Shown here one piece after another: positions 9,337 through 19,035 of a DNA stretch of 64,000 bases. Location of the stretch: assembly GCF_011601265.1 (NCBI RefSeq), contig NZ_JAAOLX010000004.1:372001-436000 (forward strand). The letters run 5' to 3'. The notes below the pieces were generated by a model. That model saw nothing but the letters and a program-made list of their open reading frames with translations, did no database searches and was not told the DNA's origin. Each line of letters begins with the position of its first letter. The first letter of the stretch is position 1. The position numbers and the translations under genes were made by a program. The DNA comes from Iodobacter violaceini. GTDB lineage: Bacteria > Pseudomonadota > Gammaproteobacteria > Burkholderiales > Chitinibacteraceae.

Positions 9337-11007
9337 ATGACCGACCCACGCCATGACCCTTCCCGCGTTATCCGCGCGCCACGCGGCAGCGAGCTGACTT
9401 GTAAAAGCTGGCTGACAGAAGCCGCTTTTCGCATGATTCAGAATAATCTCGACGCCGAAGTGGCCGAGTATCCACAATCCTTAGTGGTTTACGGCGGGAT
9501 TGGCCGTGCGGCGCGTAATTGGGAATGCTACGACAAGATTCTGGAAGTGCTCACCCGTCTGGAAGACGATCAAACGCTGCTGATTCAATCAGGCAAGCCG
9601 GTTGGCGTGTTTCCATCGCACCCCGATGCACCGCGCGTGCTGCTGGCCAACTCCAATCTGGTGCCTCACTGGGCCAATTGGGAGCACTTTAATGAGTTAG
9701 ATAAAAAAGGTCTGATGATGTACGGCCAGATGACCGCAGGCAGCTGGATTTACATCGGCAGCCAGGGCATTGTGCAAGGCACTTACGAGACGTTTGTAGC
9801 GATGGCCAAGCAGCATTTTGGCGGCGAAGTCAAAGGGCGCTGGATTCTGACTGGCGGCTTGGGCGGCATGGGCGGCGCGCAGCCACTGGCCGCTACCATG
9901 GCCGGTTTTTCCATGATTGCCGTGGAATGCGACGAAACCCGCATCGATTTCCGCCTGAAAACCCGCTATGTAGACCGCAAAGCCACTACCCTGGATGAAG
10001 CGCTGGCCATCTTGGCGGACGCCAAAGAGAGCGGCAAGCCCGTCTCCGTAGGTCTTTTAGGCAATGCAGCCGATGTGTTTGCCGAGCTGGTTGCCCGAGG
10101 CATTACCCCCGATGGCGTCACCGACCAAACTTCAGCGCACGACCCTGTGCACGGCTATCTGCCGCAGGGCTGGGATATTGCCAAATGGCGCGAAGCGCAA
10201 AAAACCGACCCGGCTGGCGTCACCAAGGCCGCTAAGCAATCAATGGCCAAACAAGTGCAAGCCATGCTGGATTTACAAGCGCGTGGCGCGGCAACGGTTG
10301 ATTACGGTAACAACATCCGCCAAATGGCGCTGGAAGAAGGTGTAACAAACGCATTCGACTTCCCCGGCTTTGTGCCCGCCTATGTGCGCCCGCTGTTTTG
10401 CGAAGGCATCGGCCCTTTCCGTTGGGTAGCGCTGTCTGGCGACCCGGAAGATATCTACAAAACTGATGCCAAGGTCAAAGAACTGATCCCTGACAACCCA
10501 CACCTGCACAACTGGCTGGACATGGCACGTGAACGCATCGCCTTCCAGGGCTTGCCAGCCCGTATTTGCTGGGTAGGCCTGAAAGATCGCGCCCGCCTTG
10601 CGCTGGCATTTAATGAGATGGTTAAAAGTGGCGAACTGAAAGCGCCTATCGTGATTGGCCGCGATCACCTCGACTCCGGCTCGGTGGCCTCACCAAATCG
10701 CGAAACCGAGTCCATGAAGGATGGCTCGGATGCCGTATCCGACTGGCCGCTCTTAAACGCGCTGCTCAATACCGCAGGCGGCGCAACCTGGGTGTCGCTC
10801 CACCACGGTGGTGGCGTAGGCATGGGCTTTTCCCAGCATTCAGGTGTGGTGATTGTGGCTGACGGCACCGACGCCGCCGCCAAACGCTTGGGCCGCGTAT
10901 TATGGAACGACCCCGGCACCGGCGTCATGCGCCACGCCGACGCAGGCTATGACATCGCCAAAAACTGCGCCAAAGAGCAGGGCTTAGATTTGCCAATGCT
11001 GAAATAA
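9337..11007 (+). CDS. hutU: Urocanate hydratase HutU
   Basis: The 556-residue enzyme converts urocanate to imidazolonepropionate using tightly bound NAD+. The glycine-rich [11 protein letters not shown] segment and the C-terminal [15 protein letters not shown] block are signatures of the urocanase family, and the length is typical. It starts 86 bases after hutG; that gap holds an 11-C tract (9268-9278) and a short GGGC/GCCC hairpin before the ATG. It is third in the hutIGUH operon. Confidence 0.96.
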   Translation: MTDPRHDPSRVIRAPRGSELTCKSWLTEAAFRMIQNNLDAEVAEYPQSLVVYGGIGRAARNWECYDKILEVLTRLEDDQTLLIQSGKPVGVFPSHPDAPRVLLANSNLVPHWANWEHFNELDKKGLMMYGQMTAGSWIYIGSQGIVQGTYETFVAMAKQHFGGEVKGRWILTGGLGGMGGAQPLAATMAGFSMIAVECDETRIDFRLKTRYVDRKATTLDEALAILADAKESGKPVSVGLLGNAADVFAELVARGITPDGVTDQTSAHDPVHGYLPQGWDIAKWREAQKTDPAGVTKAAKQSMAKQVQAMLDLQARGAATVDYGNNIRQMALEEGVTNAFDFPGFVPAYVRPLFCEGIGPFRWVALSGDPEDIYKTDAKVKELIPDNPHLHNWLDMARERIAFQGLPARICWVGLKDRARLALAFNEMVKSGELKAPIVIGRDHLDSGSVASPNRETESMKDGSDAVSDWPLLNALLNTAGGATWVSLHHGGGVGMGFSQHSGVVIVADGTDAAAKRLGRVLWNDPGTGVMRHADAGYDIAKNCAKEQGLDLPMLK

Positions 11008-11058
11008 ACTAGCAGACCCAAATCCCGAGCCACAAAGTTTCACAGAGAAGAACAGCTC

Positions 11059-11103
11059 GCAGGATGGGTAGAGCCGGTGTTTTTACGGCGATACCCATCC
11101 TGC
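11059..11103 (+). repeat. Long-loop hairpin between hutU and hutH
   Basis: GCAGGATGGGTA (11059-11070) pairs with TACCCATCCTGC (11092-11103), a perfect 12-bp stem with a 21-nt loop, inside the 121-bp hutU-hutH spacer. It lacks a T tract. It resembles dispersed GGATGGGT palindromes seen between genes in many proteobacteria, and could stabilise or attenuate the operon mRNA. Confidence 0.6.
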
Positions 11104-11128
11104 AAATACAAACACACTGGATCACACA

Positions 11129-12664
11129 ATGAGCACATTCAATATCAAGCCCGGCCAATTAACGCTTACTGACTTACGCAAGATTGCCCGAGATGAAAGC
11201 ATCACCCTTAGCCTGGATGCGTCTTCCCATGCAGGCATCGACGCAGCAGCCGCTACCGTAGCACGCGTGCTGACTGAAGGTCGCACGGTTTATGGTATTA
11301 ACACGGGCTTTGGCCTCTTGGCCAGCACCAAAATCGCAACAGAAGAGCTGGAGCTGCTGCAACGCTCCATCGTGCTTTCCCACGCAGCAGGCATTGGCAA
11401 GCCAATGGAAAACGGTACGGTACGTTTGCTGATGGCACTGAAAATCAACTCGCTGGCGCGTGGTTTTTCCGGCATTCGCCGCTCGGTCATCGAAGCGCTG
11501 ATTACCCTGTTTAACCATCAGATTTACCCGGTGGTTCCACAAAAAGGCTCGGTCGGCGCATCGGGTGATTTAGCCCCGCTCTCCCATATGAGTGCGGTTT
11601 TAATTGGTGAAGGCGAAGCCTTTGTGGATGGCAAACGCGTCACTGGCGCAGCAGCAATGCAAGCCGCTGGACTAGAGCCCATCGTACTCGCCCCCAAAGA
11701 AGGCCTGGCGCTATTGAATGGCACACAGGCATCCACCGCTTTTGCGCTGGAAGGCTTATTTGCCGCTGAAGACTTATTTATTGCCGCGTCCGTTGCAGGC
11801 AGCTTATCGGTGGAAGCCGCCATGGGCAGCCGCACACCGTTTGACGCCCGCATTCATGCGGTGCGCGGCCATGCCGGGCAAATTGATTCGGCGGCGTTTT
11901 ACCGTGACTTGCTGGGGGAAACGAGTGAAATCGCCCAGGCCCATGCAAACTGCGGCAAGGTACAAGACCCGTATTCATTGCGCTGCCAGCCACAAGTGAT
12001 GGGCGCATGCCTGACGCAAATCCGCAATTCGGCAGAAACTTTGTTAGTAGAAGCCAATGCCGTATCGGATAACCCGCTGGTGTTCTCTGACGATAATGTG
12101 ATCCTGTCTGGCGGTAATTTCCACGCCGAGCCGGTCGCCTTTGCTGCAGACAATCTGGCGCTGGCCATTGCCGAAATCGGCTCCTTGTCTGAACGCCGTA
12201 TGGCTCTGCTGATCGACAATAATCTGTCTAAATTGCCCGCCTTCCTCGTGAATAACGGCGGGGTGAATTCGGGCTTTATGATCGCCCAGGTAACGGGCGC
12301 TGCGCTGGCCTCTGAAAACAAATCGCTGGCACACCCAGCGTCGGTAGACAGCCTGCCCACATCAGCCAATCAGGAAGATCACGTTTCCATGGCCACTTTT
12401 GCTGCGCGCCGCCTGAAAGACATGAGCGAAAACACCGCAGGCATTCTGGCAGTAGAGTTACTCGCAGCCTGCCAGGGGATAGATTTCAGAGCGCCAAACA
12501 AGGCCTCCGATAAGCTTGAAGCCGCTAAAGCGCTGCTGCGTGCCGAGGTGACTTTCTACGATAAAGACCGCTACTTTGCGCCCGATATCGAAAAAGCTGC
12601 CGCCCTGATCAGCCGCGCGGCATATAACCACTTCAGCCTGCCAGGTCTGTTACCTTCGGTGTAA
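11129..12664 (+). CDS. hutH: Histidine ammonia-lyase HutH
   Basis: The 511-residue enzyme deaminates L-histidine to trans-urocanate, the first step of the pathway. The Ala144-Ser145-Gly146 triad within [14 protein letters not shown] forms the MIO electrophile in this family. The YGINTGFG active-site loop and the [17 protein letters not shown] segment are also present, and the length is normal. It is last in the operon and followed by a bidirectional terminator. Confidence 0.96.
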   Translation: MSTFNIKPGQLTLTDLRKIARDESITLSLDASSHAGIDAAAATVARVLTEGRTVYGINTGFGLLASTKIATEELELLQRSIVLSHAAGIGKPMENGTVRLLMALKINSLARGFSGIRRSVIEALITLFNHQIYPVVPQKGSVGASGDLAPLSHMSAVLIGEGEAFVDGKRVTGAAAMQAAGLEPIVLAPKEGLALLNGTQASTAFALEGLFAAEDLFIAASVAGSLSVEAAMGSRTPFDARIHAVRGHAGQIDSAAFYRDLLGETSEIAQAHANCGKVQDPYSLRCQPQVMGACLTQIRNSAETLLVEANAVSDNPLVFSDDNVILSGGNFHAEPVAFAADNLALAIAEIGSLSERRMALLIDNNLSKLPAFLVNNGGVNSGFMIAQVTGAALASENKSLAHPASVDSLPTSANQEDHVSMATFAARRLKDMSENTAGILAVELLAACQGIDFRAPNKASDKLEAAKALLRAEVTFYDKDRYFAPDIEKAAALISRAAYNHFSLPGLLPSV

Positions 12665-12683
12665 TTGCATTTTAAGCCGCCAC

Positions 12684-12718
12684 AAAAAAAGCCCGCTTCA
12701 GATCAGCGGGCTTTTTTA
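12684..12718. terminator. Bidirectional terminator between hutH and the OmpA lipoprotein gene
   Basis: Stem GCCCGCT (12691-12697) / AGCGGGC (12705-12711) with a 7-nt loop is preceded by seven A residues and followed by six T residues. This is a classic intrinsic terminator usable from both strands, and it fits the convergent genes on either side. Confidence 0.88.
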
Positions 12719-12741
12719 TTCGATTTAAAAAACTTAAACCA

Positions 12742-13341
12742 TCAGCGAATTGAAATCTCAACCCGCCTGTTTCTTGGCTCCAGCGTTTCATCAGGGGTCA
12801 TCACCAGCAAATTACGCTCACCGTGCGATTCCACCGTCAGGGCGTGATATTCAAGCCCTTTTTGCTTTAACCACTCTGCCACTAAATTCGCCCTTACCAG
12901 AGCCAGCTCTTCATTAATGGCCGCACTTCCCAGGGTATCTGTATGCCCCACCACAGAAATATCTACCGCCGGCCATTTTTTGGCTTCAGCAATGATTTCC
13001 GGCAGCAGCATTTCAGATTCTTCTGTCAGCATGGTATCAACCTGAAAATACAATAAGAAATGCTTAGGAATTTTAGGCCGCGCCGCCATTGCATCGCCAA
13101 AGTCTTCCTGAATCTTTTCTGCATCAACCGCAGCTGGCGTTTCTGATCCATCCAGAGCCGCACCATAGCCTGCGATATTAATCAGCTGTTCACCCTGCTC
13201 ACCCTTTACCTGCACCGCTCCTGTGTGCCCATTTGGGTTTTCCAGCAGCACAATATAAGAGTTTGAAGCACAGCCCTGTAGCAAAACCGCCACAAACAAT
13301 AAAACTGAGCCCGTAAATCCCTTCAGCTGATTCAAGCGCAT
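12742..13341 (-). CDS. OmpA-family outer-membrane lipoprotein
   Basis: The 199-residue protein has a lipoprotein signal with lipobox LLQGC (lipidated Cys24 expected). Its C-terminal half is an OmpA peptidoglycan-binding domain with the segment VVGHTDTLGSAAINEELALVRA and a terminal EPRNRRVEI motif. It should tether the outer membrane to peptidoglycan. It follows the FecR gene with a 3-base gap on the same strand, so they are co-transcribed, and lies divergent from a CHASE2 cyclase. Such FecR/OmpA/CHASE2 neighbourhoods recur in proteobacteria; the joint role is not established. Confidence 0.85.
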   Translation of the reverse strand: MRLNQLKGFTGSVLLFVAVLLQGCASNSYIVLLENPNGHTGAVQVKGEQGEQLINIAGYGAALDGSETPAAVDAEKIQEDFGDAMAARPKIPKHFLLYFQVDTMLTEESEMLLPEIIAEAKKWPAVDISVVGHTDTLGSAAINEELALVRANLVAEWLKQKGLEYHALTVESHGERNLLVMTPDETLEPRNRRVEISIR

Positions 13342-13344
13342 ACA

Positions 13345-13779
13345 TTATTCCTCGACTTTAACTACAAATTGCGTACCCCGCACACCGATAATACCGGCGG
13401 GTGTTTTAATAGCAACGGCATCTGGCTGCAATTTTGCAATCACACCAGAGACATAGTTCATGGTTCCCCTGGCCATCATGCTGACCAGGCTAAGCTTGCC
13501 CTGAGCGGGTGCATAGAGGTATTCATCCACGGTCAGCTGGGTATCCGGGCCAAAAGACATAATGGTTTCGTCTTTAAAAGTAAGCCCCATACTGCTTTTA
13601 GCCCCGGTTTTTAATACACTGCCCTGCATAATGGCGGTGCCCACCTCAGCTTTCACCACCTTACCTCCCGTCGTCACCGAAGCCTCGCCACTCACATTTT
13701 TAACATAAGCAATCGGAGTTTCAGCCGCCCATAAAGCAGAGGATAATAATAACCCGCAGATAAAAGTGAATTTAAACAT
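13345..13779 (-). CDS. Exported FecR-domain protein
   Basis: The 144-residue protein has a signal peptide (MFKFTFICGLLLSSALWAA) and a FecR domain with the repeating pattern seen in this family: GEASV, GTAIMQGSVLKTGAKSSMGLTFKD, then TPAGIIGVRGTQF at the C-terminus. The start at 13779 is used because GGAGG precedes it at good spacing and the signal peptide begins there; a longer ORF start at 13857 adds an implausible leader. FecR domains of this stand-alone type are periplasmic and of unclear ligand. It is first in a two-gene operon with the OmpA lipoprotein. Confidence 0.83.
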   Translation of the reverse strand: MFKFTFICGLLLSSALWAAETPIAYVKNVSGEASVTTGGKVVKAEVGTAIMQGSVLKTGAKSSMGLTFKDETIMSFGPDTQLTVDEYLYAPAQGKLSLVSMMARGTMNYVSGVIAKLQPDAVAIKTPAGIIGVRGTQFVVKVEE

Positions 13780-14055
13780 GACTTTTTCCTCCTTCTCTGA
13801 TGGAAAAGCTTTAAATACCATAAGCTTAACATGCATTTGTAAGCATTGATTGTCCATATTCCCTCAGTGCTGACAGCCGTATTCCATCGGATCTGAGCAG
13901 CATTACTTCATCGCAGCCCTATCTGTTTTCTACAAATAGAATTCAGGATAAGGAAAGACAAGCAATAATCTGAATTACCAGGGCAGCAGCACTTTTATTG
14001 TGCCACTCTGCTAAAAACCATGCGATTAACGTAAGAAAAGCACAATCAGGCTTAT

Positions 14056-16197
14056 ATGAACAATAGATCACTTCTGCGCCTCAGCGTTTTTCTTCCGCTT
14101 GCTGCAGCCCTGTTGGGCTTAACCCTGCTGTTAGCAGACCCAGCCCTTTTGCAATCGCTGCGTAATAATATGTTTGATCAGTACCAGCGCTGGTCGCCCA
14201 GAGAAAACACGGATGATTCAGTCCGCATTATTGATATCGACGATGAGAGCCTTGCCCGCCTGGGGCAATGGCCCTGGCCACGAAAACAAGTTGCCGAAAT
14301 AACAGACCGCCTGCATGGCGCGGGCGCAGCCGCCATTGGCTTTGATGTGGTGTTTGCAGAATCAGACCGCACTACGCCCCGTGCCATGGCCAATCTCTGG
14401 GCGCTTAATGGCCCCTTACGCAGCGAGCTTGAAGCCCTTCCCGATCATGATCAAATGTTTGCACAAAGCATCAGAAAAGCCCCGGTTGTGCTTGGCTTTA
14501 CGGTGCAGCGCGAGCGGCCGCCTCAGGAAGAAATACACTTACCTGCCCGCCCTTTTCGCTATGTTGACACCGGGCCGCAGCCAGAGCGCTGGCTGCATTC
14601 ATTTCAAAGCGCCATCCTGGCCCGCACAGAATTTGAAAGCGCAGCCAGTGGCAATGGCGCACTTAATTTTGTACCCGACAGCGATGGCGTGGTTCGCCGT
14701 ATTCCACTTTTGCTGCGTGTTGCCAACGAATCTGTCCCCTCACTGGATGCAGAAATCCTGCGCGTGGCTCAGGGCGAAAAAAACTATATTTTAAAATCAC
14801 AGAAAAATGGCCAGGGTATCAGCGAAATACGAATTGGCCGCTATACCATCCCCACCACCGAAAATGGTGAAGTCTGGATGCACTACGCCCCCTATAGCCC
14901 CAGCCGCTATTTACCTGCATGGATGCTGTTCACCGGGCAAATTCCTAAAGAGCAGTTACAAGGCAAAATGGTACTGGTGGGCAGCTCGGCCCAGGGGCTG
15001 ATGGATCTGCGTTTTAGCCCGCTTGGCCGTATCCTTCCCGGAGTAGAGGCACACGCTCAGCTTCTTGAGCAAATCAGCTCCGGCCATATTTTGCAACGCC
15101 CTGCATGGGCCAGAGTGGCAGAGATACTGGCCACTCTGGCGGGATGCATTGTCATCGGCCTGGTGGCCGTCAGAACCCGTGCGCTGCATGCAGCCAGCAT
15201 CACGGCAGCCTTACTTTTATGCTTGCAGCTGGGCGCATGGTATGCATTTACCGAATACGCACTGCTGATTAATGCGGTAACCCCTTCACTCATTTTTGCT
15301 GCCACATTTATTGCGGGCAGCCTCTTACATCACTGGATGAGCGAGCGCGAGCAGCGCTGGATTAAGCAGGCATTTTCCCGCTATGTATCGCCCAACCGAG
15401 TCAGGCATCTGATTGAACATCCGGATTCAATGGCTTTAGGCGGGCGGCGGCAGGAGTGCAGCTTTATTTTTACCGATCTTGCCGATTTTACTTCGCTGAT
15501 GGAAAGCATCGATCCTGCCAGGGCAGTGGTCTTACTCAATGATTATTTAGACCAGATGATTGCCATCGCTTTTAAGCATGAGGGCACACTGGACCGCATT
15601 GTGGGCGATGCGGTTGCCATTATGTTTTCTGCCCCCGTACCACAGGCCGACCACCGCGCCCGCGCCTTAAGTTGTGCATTAGAAATGGATGAGTTTGCCA
15701 GCGATTACTCCAAAACGCTCAATGCAAAAGGGCTGCATTTTGGCCTGACCCGCATCGGCATTCACTCTGGCGAGGTGATTGTGGGCAACTTTGGCGGCTC
15801 AACCATTTTTGACTATCGCGCACTGGGTGATCCAGTTAACACCGCAGCTCGTTTAGAAAGTGTAAATAAACATCTGGGCACGCATATCTGCCTGTCCGAA
15901 GCCACCTTATCAGGCTGCCCGGATGCACAAACCCGCCCGGTTGGACGTTTAGTCCTTAAAGGAAAAAACAAGGCATTGCAGGTTTTTGAGCCACTCCCCC
16001 CGACACGCGTCTCAGACTATGCCGGGCTTGAAGCTTACGAAAGCGCTTATCAGGCAATGGCTCAAAAATCCCCGGATGCGATCAGCCAATTTAACGAGAT
16101 GGCCCGGCGCTTCCCCGGCGATCCCTTAGTCCTGCTGCATCAGCAAAGGCTAAACCGGGGAGAGCAAGGCGATTTAATTGTTATGACAGAAAAATAG
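14056..16197 (+). CDS. CHASE2-domain class III adenylate/guanylate cyclase
   Basis: The 713-residue protein has an N-terminal membrane helix (about residues 8-30), an extracytoplasmic CHASE2 sensor (about 35-335), three further helices (about 350-425) and a C-terminal class III cyclase domain. The metal-binding Asp474 lies in FTDLADFTS, and the second metal Asp in IVGDAVAIMF. The transition-state NTAAR segment is also intact. An Asp in ALGDPVN at the base-recognition position favours ATP, so cAMP is the likely product. It is divergent from the FecR/OmpA pair, and an HD-like protein begins eight bases after its stop, suggesting synthesis and turnover are encoded together. Confidence 0.88.
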   Translation: MNNRSLLRLSVFLPLAAALLGLTLLLADPALLQSLRNNMFDQYQRWSPRENTDDSVRIIDIDDESLARLGQWPWPRKQVAEITDRLHGAGAAAIGFDVVFAESDRTTPRAMANLWALNGPLRSELEALPDHDQMFAQSIRKAPVVLGFTVQRERPPQEEIHLPARPFRYVDTGPQPERWLHSFQSAILARTEFESAASGNGALNFVPDSDGVVRRIPLLLRVANESVPSLDAEILRVAQGEKNYILKSQKNGQGISEIRIGRYTIPTTENGEVWMHYAPYSPSRYLPAWMLFTGQIPKEQLQGKMVLVGSSAQGLMDLRFSPLGRILPGVEAHAQLLEQISSGHILQRPAWARVAEILATLAGCIVIGLVAVRTRALHAASITAALLLCLQLGAWYAFTEYALLINAVTPSLIFAATFIAGSLLHHWMSEREQRWIKQAFSRYVSPNRVRHLIEHPDSMALGGRRQECSFIFTDLADFTSLMESIDPARAVVLLNDYLDQMIAIAFKHEGTLDRIVGDAVAIMFSAPVPQADHRARALSCALEMDEFASDYSKTLNAKGLHFGLTRIGIHSGEVIVGNFGGSTIFDYRALGDPVNTAARLESVNKHLGTHICLSEATLSGCPDAQTRPVGRLVLKGKNKALQVFEPLPPTRVSDYAGLEAYESAYQAMAQKSPDAISQFNEMARRFPGDPLVLLHQQRLNRGEQGDLIVMTEK

Positions 16198-16205
16198 AGG
16201 TCTAT

Positions 16206-17576
16206 ATGAGCACCGCAAAAATCAACCGCTTTATTCAAATTTTCAGCGATGCTTTTACCCGGCTGGGTGCTGATGTGCCCATGCCGCATATAGAGCGGCT
16301 GGCGATTTTAATCCACCGCGCCATGGAAAACAGAACCCGCAAATATCACACCTCCATGCATATTTTCGAGCTTTGTGAAGGCCTGAGTGCAAGGCCCAAA
16401 CTGGCCGCCCTGTTTCACGATTTAGTCTATTACCAGCTGGATGGCTGCTTTCCCCAACAAACCCATTCTTTACTCAGCAAAGTGTGCCACCTCGAAAATG
16501 GCGGGTTTATTTTGCAGGAAATGAGCCATGACCCGCTGGCCACCCTGTGCGCGGAAATTTTTAATTTCAAGCCCTATCAGGCTCTGCCGCTCTATGGCGG
16601 CATGAATGAATTTTTAAGCGCGGTGGTGGCCGTCAGGCTGTTAAAACCCTATCTGCCTCTGAGTGATTTAATCGCCATTGTGGCCTGTATTGAAGCAACC
16701 ATTCCTTTTCGGGAAACAGACGCCAATAACTGCGGGCTGCTGGAAGATAAAATCATGCAGCAATGCAAAAAACGGCTTGAGATAGCGGATGATGCACAAT
16801 GCGATGAATATGTGGCTGAAGTCATGCATGAAGCAATCAGCTTAAGCAATGTGGATGTAGGTGGCTTTGCCGAAGCCAACCCCAGCAAGTTTTTATCATC
16901 CACCTGGCTGCTGATTGAGGAATCAAACACCCCGCTCAACGCGGTTGGTGTTTACACCCTGCAAGACTATCGGATGGCCTTACTCAGAATGGAAAAATTT
17001 CTGCACGGCTTAAAAGCAGAGGTCGTATTTCACCAGTATGCCGGCGTCCCGGATGCCGAAGAATATCAGCGACTGAGTAAAGCCGCGCATAACAATATTA
17101 TGTTTTCCTGTGATTTTCTGGCGGCAAAACTCACCTCTATTGCCCTGATTGAGGCAATGTCCGCCGAAACTGGCGGGGATTGCCCTGTATCCATGTTTTT
17201 GGGCGATATTCACAGCAGCAGCGGCACGAAACCAAAGCGTGCAGAAGACTACCTGCCCCTGCCGCATGATGCGCTTGATATCAGGCCAGAGCTGCTGCAG
17301 GTTTTTGAGCAGGGCCGCTCAGAAGAAACCGAGCTGGATCTCAACGCCTCCCCCCTTACGGCTTTTCTTTACCGCAGCTTAGGGCATCAGGGCACATTAC
17401 AGGCGTGGAAACAGGCACAGCGCTTTTTTTCCGGCGAGCTGTCCTCGCTTGATTTTCTTAAAAGCCTGGACCCTAAGCTGGCCATCGCAATGACAGAAGC
17501 CTGCATGCACATTGCCATATCCAGAAAAGAAGAGCTGCAGCAGCTGCATAGCAGCTTATCTGCAGCGGCCGCTTAA
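16206..17576 (+). CDS. Putative HD-superfamily metal-dependent phosphohydrolase
   Basis: The 456-residue protein is not a member of a family I can name with certainty. Near the N-terminus it shows His48 and His52 in KYHTSMHIFE and His71-Asp72 in AALFHDLVYY, the spacing and context of HD-domain hydrolases related to COG4339. The remaining C-terminal part (residues about 250-456) is helical with no recognised motif. It begins eight bases after the cyclase stop with GAGG overlapping that stop, so translation is likely coupled. A role in hydrolysing the cyclase product is inference only. No signal peptide is seen, so it should be cytoplasmic. Confidence 0.6.
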   Translation: MSTAKINRFIQIFSDAFTRLGADVPMPHIERLAILIHRAMENRTRKYHTSMHIFELCEGLSARPKLAALFHDLVYYQLDGCFPQQTHSLLSKVCHLENGGFILQEMSHDPLATLCAEIFNFKPYQALPLYGGMNEFLSAVVAVRLLKPYLPLSDLIAIVACIEATIPFRETDANNCGLLEDKIMQQCKKRLEIADDAQCDEYVAEVMHEAISLSNVDVGGFAEANPSKFLSSTWLLIEESNTPLNAVGVYTLQDYRMALLRMEKFLHGLKAEVVFHQYAGVPDAEEYQRLSKAAHNNIMFSCDFLAAKLTSIALIEAMSAETGGDCPVSMFLGDIHSSSGTKPKRAEDYLPLPHDALDIRPELLQVFEQGRSEETELDLNASPLTAFLYRSLGHQGTLQAWKQAQRFFSGELSSLDFLKSLDPKLAIAMTEACMHIAISRKEELQQLHSSLSAAAA

Positions 17577-18062
17577 GCCGCCCGATAAGCCGCGGCGAAA
17601 TAATCCTTGTTTTTCTAAGCGGGCTTACTTATCAGCAGCTCCTTAGCAAAACATTAGAAACACATAGATTAAGCCGCATGAAGAAGTATCAAGGACAAAT
17701 CAAAGCACAGCAGTAAAGGCATTAAAAAATCAGCACATTAAAAACGATGCAAGCCATTTGAAATAAATTCATGCATCACCACACCACTTTGTAAGTTAAA
17801 CAGTAATGTTCTTAATTTATTTACAAGAACATACTTACAGCGATATAAAGCACCCTCGTGCAAATTATGCCATCAAGATTGCGGTGTGAAGTTTGGCAAG
17901 CCATTGTCTTTTGCAGTACAACAGCCCGCCCCATAAGGCCGCGCTTTCGTCTCCAGAAAACCTGTTGCTCCCCTCATCATCCATCGCGCTGTATCAATGC
18001 CTGCCAGATTGCAAAACGATTGCTTCGGGCAATGCACCAAATTTTAACGAAGGAAGCATTAA
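17577..18062. other. 486-bp gene-free region with an imperfect dyad
   Basis: No supported gene is present. The only clear structure is the dyad ATGTTCTT (17807-17814) / AAGAACAT (17826-17833), extended by GTAAGT (17791-17796) and ACTTAC (17833-17838). It lies about 225 bases before the M48 protease gene and could be an operator or RNA hairpin. The rest appears to be an A+T-leaning leader. Confidence 0.5.
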
Positions 18063-18818
18063 ATGAAATTGCGCTCTATCGCCCTTACCGGCCTGTTTAC
18101 CTGTTTATTAGCCCCTGCTGCCTCTGCTTTTGATATTGGCGGCCTGATCAAGGCGGGTGAGCAAGCTTTGCAAGCCGCTACACTTTCAGACACTGATGTT
18201 AAATCACTGGCTAACCAGGCTTGCGTACAAAGCGATTCAGAATCAAAAATTGCACCCGCTAAAAACAAATACAGCAAACGCATGGATGCGATTGCCAAAA
18301 AACTGGGCACAGAAATCAACGGCCAGCCTGTTAATTACAAAGTGTATTTAACCAACGATGTCAACGCATGGGCGATGGCAAACGGCTGCATCCGCGTATA
18401 CAGCGGCCTGATGGATCTGATGACAGACGATGAAGTTATCGGCGTAGTGGGCCACGAAATGGGCCATGTGGCTCTGGGCCACTCCAAGAAAGCCATGCAA
18501 ACCGCCTACGCGGTTGCTGCAGCACGCACCGCAGCGGGCTCATCCGGCAATGCCACCGTGGCTCAGCTCAATGGCTCAGATTTAGGCGAATTTACTGAAG
18601 GCCTGATCAATGCTCAATTCTCGCAATCGCAAGAATCAGACGCTGATAACTTCTCTTTTGATGTATTAACACAGAAAAAACTAAACCGCGAAGCCTTAGC
18701 CACGGCCTTCCAAAAACTGGAAAAACTGGGTGGCGGCGAGCACAGCATGCTGAGCTCGCACCCGGCATCTGCTGATCGCGCTAAAAACATTCAAAACCGC
18801 ATCGCCAGCGGTAAATAA
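18063..18818 (+). CDS. M48-family periplasmic metalloprotease
   Basis: The 251-residue protein has a signal peptide (MKLRSIALTGLFTCLLAPAASA). Its zinc motif HEMGH is at 131-135, followed by VALGHSKK, and the third ligand region QSQESDADNFS matches the ExxxD element of M48 peptidases. It resembles the LoiP/YggG-type envelope proteases that degrade misfolded outer-membrane proteins. GAAGGAAG precedes the ATG. It is monocistronic, closed by an 18-bp inverted repeat. Confidence 0.88.
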   Translation: MKLRSIALTGLFTCLLAPAASAFDIGGLIKAGEQALQAATLSDTDVKSLANQACVQSDSESKIAPAKNKYSKRMDAIAKKLGTEINGQPVNYKVYLTNDVNAWAMANGCIRVYSGLMDLMTDDEVIGVVGHEMGHVALGHSKKAMQTAYAVAAARTAAGSSGNATVAQLNGSDLGEFTEGLINAQFSQSQESDADNFSFDVLTQKKLNREALATAFQKLEKLGGGEHSMLSSHPASADRAKNIQNRIASGK

Positions 18819-18836
18819 AAGCTAAACGCTTAATAT

Positions 18837-18880
18837 GCAAAGGGGCTTTGCTTTATTTTTAAAAAGCAAAGCCCCTTTGC
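18837..18880. terminator. Perfect 18-bp inverted repeat after the M48 protease gene
   Basis: GCAAAGGGGCTTTGCTTT (18837-18854) pairs perfectly with AAAGCAAAGCCCCTTTGC (18863-18880) over an 8-nt loop. There is no strong T tract afterwards, but the stem is very stable and sits 19 bases after the stop codon. It also argues against translation starting at the ATG at 18835, which lies in the stem. Confidence 0.7.
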
Positions 18881-19035
18881 ACTCGCCCTTCCCTGCGATC
18901 AATCTCTGCCTGCATCCATCTGAAGATACAAGCTTAAAGATCGCTGCCGTTTTATTTTCAACTCAATTAATATACATGTACGCAGCACGTCAGCCTGCAA
19001 TAAAACCGCACAAACCACCTTCAGGAAATCCAGCC

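Noticed and set aside
18835-19035. Longest start for the DUF4349 lipoprotein at 18835
   Set aside because: This ATG lies in the 18-bp inverted-repeat stem at 18837-18880, and the lipoprotein signal begins much later.
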